A stretch of 64,000 nt of DNA from Pseudomonas putida (GTDB lineage: Bacteria > Pseudomonadota > Gammaproteobacteria > Pseudomonadales > Pseudomonadaceae): positions 1-64,000 of the forward strand of contig NZ_JANHKS010000023.1 in NCBI RefSeq assembly GCF_028682175.1, read 5' to 3'. A model generated the notes under the pieces. It was not told the DNA's origin. It ran no database searches and was given only the letters and a program-made list of their open reading frames with translations. A program made the translations under genes and the position numbers. Below are positions 53,683 through 64,000 of this stretch, piece after piece (the stretch's first letter is position 1; every line of letters begins with the position of its first letter).

Positions 53683-53713
53683 CTAGACAGCGGGCAGGCC
53701 CGAGACGACAGAA

Positions 53714-53737
53714 ATTCCCGACCCGTTGGTCGGGAAT
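53714..53737 (-). terminator. kdsA terminator
   Basis: ATTCCCGACC/GGTCGGGAAT, 4-base loop, T-rich tail on the minus strand, 49 bp after the kdsA stop. Confidence 0.78.
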
Positions 53738-53785
53738 GAAACGAGCGGCACTGTACCGGAGGTGACGGTGCCGCAGAAGCGGATT

Positions 53786-56559
<2,774 letters not shown>

Positions 56560-57897
56560 TCATCTCAAACGGTGGTCGTTCGTCGGTGGCTGCCAGTGCA
56601 AACGCCAGTCGCCACGGGGGTCGGCGTCCAGTCCCGGAAGGTTGGCGACCGCCAGTAACTGCTCGCCCCGGTACAACAGCGGCAATCGGCCGCGCAGGAA
56701 CACCGGCACGCGTTTCTCGTTGAGCAGACGCTTGAGATCGCGCCTGCCGCGCTCGGGCACATCGAGCACTTCGCCGCCGCGCCGGTAATGCACATGCAGG
56801 CCGCCACGGGGAATTTCCCCCAGCAGGTGCAACATGCCGTTGCCGGGCAGTGTCAGGGGCTGCGAGGCCATGGACCAGTGTTGGGAGCCGGCCACATCCT
56901 TGAGCCAGATACCCGATAGCCACCAGATCCTGCCTTCGGCGCGGTGCAACTGGCCGTCAGCCAGGCGCCAGATCGGCCGCCCGTCGGGGCCGGCGTCACG
57001 CAGGGAATTCCAGCCCGCCCAGTGATCGGTGTCCGGCAGGCGCGTCAGCGGTGTCAGCCAGTGCCGCAGGGCATTGCGCTGACGGGCCTCGGACAGGCCT
57101 TCCAGTGGCGCCAGCTCCAGCGACGGCAAGTCCAGCCAGGGCCAGGTGCACGGCGTTTGCGCTGTCGCCAGATCCTGGACTGCCAATTCGTCGAGCAAGC
57201 CCTGGGCATCGGCCAGATGCGCGGCGCTGCGGGTCATGCTGACAACCGCCTGGGGCCAGCGCGTAACCAGCATCGGCATGACGTGGCTGCGCAGGTAATT
57301 GCGCGAGAAACGGCTGTCCTGGTTGCTCGGATCCTCGATCCAGCTCAGGCCTTCCTCCTGCGCATAGGCTTCGAGCACGGCGCGCGGCTCATCCAGCAGC
57401 GGGCGAAACAATGTCCCTCTGCCCAGTGGACGATGGCCAGGCATCGCCGCCAGCCCTCGAACCCCGGCGCCACGCAGCAGCCTGAACATCAGGGTTTCGG
57501 CCTGGTCATCGCGGTGTTGCGCGGTCAGCAGCACCTCGCCGTCCTGCATCACCCCTTCCAGCGCGGCGTAGCGGGCCTCGCGGGCGGCCTGTTCGAGGCT
57601 GGCGCCGGGCCGGACCTGAACATCGAGCACCTGAAAAGGCACTCCCAGAATCTGACACATCTGACGGCAATGTCCCGGCCACGACGCAGCAACGGCCTGC
57701 AAGCCGTGATGGACATGGACAGCGGTCAAGGGAGGCAAGGCATGCTGGCGGGCGAGATCGGCCAGCAGGTGCAACAGGACGGTGGAATCGAGCCCACCCG
57801 AGAAGGCAATCCGCCAAGCGACCGCGCCACGCCAGGGTTCCAGGCGCGGTAGCAATCGTTTGGCGAGTTGTTTTCTGATGCAGTCCGGCTTGCTCAT
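56560..57897 (-). CDS. tilS: tRNA(Ile)-lysidine synthetase
   Basis: 445-aa TilS, converting C34 of tRNA-Ile(CAU) to lysidine. PP-loop ATP site AFSGGLDSTVLLHLL (about residues 32-46), then LTAQHRDDQAETLMFRLLRG. The substrate-binding and C-terminal domains are complete. Confidence 0.96.
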   Translation of the reverse strand: MSKPDCIRKQLAKRLLPRLEPWRGAVAWRIAFSGGLDSTVLLHLLADLARQHALPPLTAVHVHHGLQAVAASWPGHCRQMCQILGVPFQVLDVQVRPGASLEQAAREARYAALEGVMQDGEVLLTAQHRDDQAETLMFRLLRGAGVRGLAAMPGHRPLGRGTLFRPLLDEPRAVLEAYAQEEGLSWIEDPSNQDSRFSRNYLRSHVMPMLVTRWPQAVVSMTRSAAHLADAQGLLDELAVQDLATAQTPCTWPWLDLPSLELAPLEGLSEARQRNALRHWLTPLTRLPDTDHWAGWNSLRDAGPDGRPIWRLADGQLHRAEGRIWWLSGIWLKDVAGSQHWSMASQPLTLPGNGMLHLLGEIPRGGLHVHYRRGGEVLDVPERGRRDLKRLLNEKRVPVFLRGRLPLLYRGEQLLAVANLPGLDADPRGDWRLHWQPPTNDHRLR

Positions 57898-57939
57898 GGT
57901 TGAACCTTCAAGCTGGCCGGACTGTGGGAGCCGCGTCGG

Positions 57940-58887
57940 TTATACGCCGTAGCTCATCAGACGCTCGTAACGACGAGCCAGCAGTTCATCGTTGTTGAAC
58001 TTCTTGAGCATCGCCAGCTGGCTGCTCAAGGCTTCGCGGATCGAAGCGGACGCGCCGGCCGGGTCGCGGTGCGCGCCGCCCAGAGGTTCGCCAATCACTT
58101 TGTCGACAATGCCCAGGCCCTTGAGGCGCTCGGCGGTGATGCCCATCGCTTCGGCAGCGTCGGGCGCCTTCTCGGCGGTTTTCCACAGAATCGATGCGCA
58201 GCCTTCCGGCGAGATCACCGCGTAAGTGGAGTATTGCAGCATGTTCAGCTGATCGCACACACCAATGGCCAATGCACCGCCCGAACCGCCTTCACCGATC
58301 ACGGTCGCGATGATCGGGGTCTTCAGGCGCGCCATGACACGCAGGTTCCAGGCAATCGCCTCGCTCTGGTTGCGCTCTTCGGCGTCGATGCCCGGGTATG
58401 CACCCGGGGTGTCGATAAAGGTCAGGATCGGCATCTTGAAGCGCTCGGCCATTTCCATCAGGCGGCACGCCTTGCGGTAGCCTTCAGGGCGCGGCATGCC
58501 GAAGTTGCGGCGAACCTTCTCGCGCACATCGCGGCCCTTCTGATGACCGATCACCATCACCGGCTTGTCGTCCAGGCGAGCGATACCGCCCACGATGGCC
58601 GCGTCGTCGGAGAAGTGACGGTCGCCGTGCAGCTCGTCGAACTCGGTAAAGATGTGTTCGATGTAGTCCAGGGTGTACGGACGGCGTGGATGACGCGCCA
58701 TGCGCGCGATCTGCCAGCTGGTCAGATTGCCGAAAATGCTTTCGGTGAGCGTCTTGCTCTTATCTTGCAGTCGAGAGATTTCATCGCCGATGTTCAGCGA
58801 GTTGTCATTGCCTACCAGACGCAGCTCTTCAATCTTGGCTTGCAGGTCAGCAATCGGCTGTTCGAAATCCAGAAAATTCGGGTTCAT
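57940..58887 (-). CDS. accA: acetyl-CoA carboxylase carboxyltransferase alpha subunit
   Basis: 315-aa AccA ([20 protein letters not shown]). Carboxyltransferase motifs [20 protein letters not shown] and [20 protein letters not shown]. First committed step of fatty acid synthesis with AccD, AccB and AccC. ATG 58887 gives the usual length. Confidence 0.97.
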   Translation of the reverse strand: MNPNFLDFEQPIADLQAKIEELRLVGNDNSLNIGDEISRLQDKSKTLTESIFGNLTSWQIARMARHPRRPYTLDYIEHIFTEFDELHGDRHFSDDAAIVGGIARLDDKPVMVIGHQKGRDVREKVRRNFGMPRPEGYRKACRLMEMAERFKMPILTFIDTPGAYPGIDAEERNQSEAIAWNLRVMARLKTPIIATVIGEGGSGGALAIGVCDQLNMLQYSTYAVISPEGCASILWKTAEKAPDAAEAMGITAERLKGLGIVDKVIGEPLGGAHRDPAGASASIREALSSQLAMLKKFNNDELLARRYERLMSYGV

Positions 58888-59030
58888 AGGCATCCGTCTT
58901 GGGTCGACGGCCAAGAGGCCGGCCGGTTGATCCGTAAGCGCCATACCTTAATGGAACTGGCGCTGTCCGGTCGAGTTTAAAAAATGTCGGGCTTGAAAGC
59001 GTCGAGTCAAAAAAATCTCATGATCAGCTT

Positions 59031-62552
<3,522 letters not shown>

Positions 62553-62629
62553 AGTGGAGGTGATTCCTATGGCGCACAGAAAACGAAGGCCGGATTGTAC
62601 CGGCCTCGCAAGAAAACATCAGCCCGCGA

Positions 62630-63286
62630 TCAGTTGAGCGGTAGCGAGGCGAACCCGGTGGCCGTCAACATCTCCCGTGCTTCATAGGCCGCGCGGACCG
62701 GTGCGAACGAACGTCGGTGAATCGGCGTCGGGCCCAGACGGGCCAGCGCTTCCAGATGCACCGGCGTCGGATAACCCTTGTGCCCGCCGATGCCGTAGCC
62801 CGGATACAGCAACTCCATGGCCGCCATTTCGCGGTCACGGGTGACCTTGGCCAGGATCGACGCCGCGGCAATCGCCGGCACCTGGGCGTCACCCTGAATC
62901 ACCGGCGCGCTGGGCACCGACAATTGCGGGCAGCGGTTGCCGTCGATCAGTGCCAGCTTGGGGGTGATCAGCAAACCTTCCACAGCCCGCTTCATCGCCA
63001 GCATCGTGGCGTGCAGGATGTTCAGTTCGTCGATTTCATCGACCTCGGCCCGTGCGATGTGCCAGCACAGGGCTTTCTCACGGATCTCGTCGAAGAGCTT
63101 CTCGCGCTTGGCTTCGGTGAGTTTTTTCGAGTCGTTCAGCCCCAGGATCGGGCGATTGGGGTCAAGGATCACCGCAGCGGTCACCACGGCGCCACACAGC
63201 GGGCCACGACCCACTTCATCGACGCCGGCGACCAGGTCCTCGACCAGATTGAAATCCAAACCCATTTGCATTGATCGCACACTCAT
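62630..63286 (-). CDS. rnhB: ribonuclease HII
   Basis: 218-aa RNase HII. Catalytic acidic residues in [14 protein letters not shown] (Asp-Glu) and [10 protein letters not shown], plus Asp in [14 protein letters not shown] 63286 overlaps the lpxB stop (ATGA). Starts at 63271 or 63265 would give the more usual N-terminus; none has a good Shine-Dalgarno. Confidence 0.95.
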   Translation of the reverse strand: MSVRSMQMGLDFNLVEDLVAGVDEVGRGPLCGAVVTAAVILDPNRPILGLNDSKKLTEAKREKLFDEIREKALCWHIARAEVDEIDELNILHATMLAMKRAVEGLLITPKLALIDGNRCPQLSVPSAPVIQGDAQVPAIAAASILAKVTRDREMAAMELLYPGYGIGGHKGYPTPVHLEALARLGPTPIHRRSFAPVRAAYEAREMLTATGFASLPLN

Positions 63287-64000
63287 GGTGAAGGCGACCG
63301 GCCAATCAGGCTCAGCACCGCATCGGCGGCCTGATTGGACGCATCGCGACGCAAGGTACGGTGAAGCGCATCGAAGCCTGCGGTCTGCTCCGCGCCGTTG
63401 TCCAGCAGCGGCAGCAGGGTTTGCGCCAGGGCATCGGCCGTCGCCGCATCCTGCAGAAGCTCAGGCACCAGCAAGCGCTGGGCCAACAGGTTCGGCAGCG
63501 ACACGTACGGACTCTTCACCATCCGCTTGAGTATCCAGTAGGTCAGTGGCGCCAGACGATAGGCAACCACCATCGGTCGTTTGTACAGCAGCGCTTCCAG
63601 GGTCGCGGTGCCCGATGCGATCAAGACCGCATCGCAGGCAGCCAGCGCCACGTGGGAGCGGCCATCGAGCAGGGTCAGTGGCAGGTCGCGCCCTTGCAGC
63701 AGCTCTTCGATCTGCGCGCGGCGTTGCGGGCTTGCACACGGCAGGACGAACCGCAGGTTCGGGCGCTGGGCCAGCATTCGCTCGGCGGCCTCGAAGAACA
63801 GCGCCCCCAGGCGCCCCACTTCCCCGCCACGGCTGCCCGGCATCAGTGCAACCACTGGCCCTTCGCCCAGCCCCAGTTCAGCGCGTGCCGCAGCGCGATC
63901 GGCCTCAAGGGGGATGGTGTCGGCCAGCGGGTGCCCGACGAACCGCACCGGCACGCCTTTCTCTTCGTAGAAACGCGCCTCGAAGGGCAGAAGGGTCAGC
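63283..64000 (-). CDS. lpxB: lipid-A-disaccharide synthase, 3' part
   Basis: C-terminal 239 codons; the start is beyond the right edge. LpxB motifs: [33 protein letters not shown] and [20 protein letters not shown]. It joins UDP-diacylglucosamine and lipid X in lipid A synthesis. Confidence 0.96.
   Translation of the reverse strand, partial: LTLLPFEARFYEEKGVPVRFVGHPLADTIPLEADRAAARAELGLGEGPVVALMPGSRGGEVGRLGALFFEAAERMLAQRPNLRFVLPCASPQRRAQIEELLQGRDLPLTLLDGRSHVALAACDAVLIASGTATLEALLYKRPMVVAYRLAPLTYWILKRMVKSPYVSLPNLLAQRLLVPELLQDAATADALAQTLLPLLDNGAEQTAGFDALHRTLRRDASNQAADAVLSLIGRSPSP

Overview
The window is a Pseudomonas chromosome segment, most likely from the P. fluorescens complex. The right-hand 26 kb carries the conserved Pseudomonas order mutS, fdxA, (rsmZ), rpoS, nlpD, pcm, surE, truD, ispF, fghA, adhC, lysR-type gene, ispD, ftsB, eno, kdsA, pyrG, tilS, accA, dnaE, rnhB, lpxB. 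It also has REP/REPIN repeats of the type found in fluorescent pseudomonads. The left-hand 38 kb is a lambda/HK97-like siphovirus prophage whose integrase end abuts mutS. Its far end lies beyond the left edge of the window.

Prophage late region (1-19.7 kb, minus strand, read from high to low coordinates): holin, Rz and overlapping Rz1, HNH endonuclease, small and large terminase, portal, prohead protease, HK97-fold capsid, connectors, tail-completion proteins, major tail protein, tail chaperones G/GT with a programmed -1 frameshift on A8, tape measure, minor tail proteins M, L, K, a small lipoprotein, I, the host-specificity protein J, and a gene cut by the window edge. No endolysin is visible. 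Four intrinsic-terminator hairpins sit inside this operon. A HicAB toxin-antitoxin pair lies on the opposite strand between the Q-like antiterminator and the holin.

Prophage early right operon (27.1-21.4 kb, minus strand): Cro-like protein, ribbon-helix-helix protein, Rha/ANT antirepressor, lambda O-like initiator with an iteron array inside the gene, lambda P-like helicase loader, two small proteins, VRR-NUC nuclease, a second tyrosine recombinase, a zinc-ribbon protein and the Q-like antiterminator. The CI-like repressor (27.2-28.1 kb, plus strand) is flanked by two groups of three operator-like inverted repeats, at about 27.13-27.20 and 28.48-28.58 kb, comparable to OR and OL of lambda.

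Prophage left operon and accessory genes (28.5-38.1 kb, mostly plus strand): long gene-free leader segments with hairpins and two start-stop mini-ORFs, many small uncharacterised proteins, two small proteins sharing a C-terminal motif, a methyltransferase remnant, a membrane/coiled-coil protein, a DUF4406 protein behind paired GTAACC palindromes, a DUF4224 protein and the integrase.

Chromosomal part: DNA repair (mutS), ferredoxin, the Gac/Rsm sRNA RsmZ with an upstream GacA box, the stationary-phase sigma factor, isoprenoid synthesis (ispD, ispF), glutathione-dependent formaldehyde oxidation (adhC, fghA), and a housekeeping cluster for KDO, CTP, fatty acid, tRNA-lysidine, replication and lipid A. 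A 347-bp tandem repeat with five REPINs separates the lysR-type gene from ispD.
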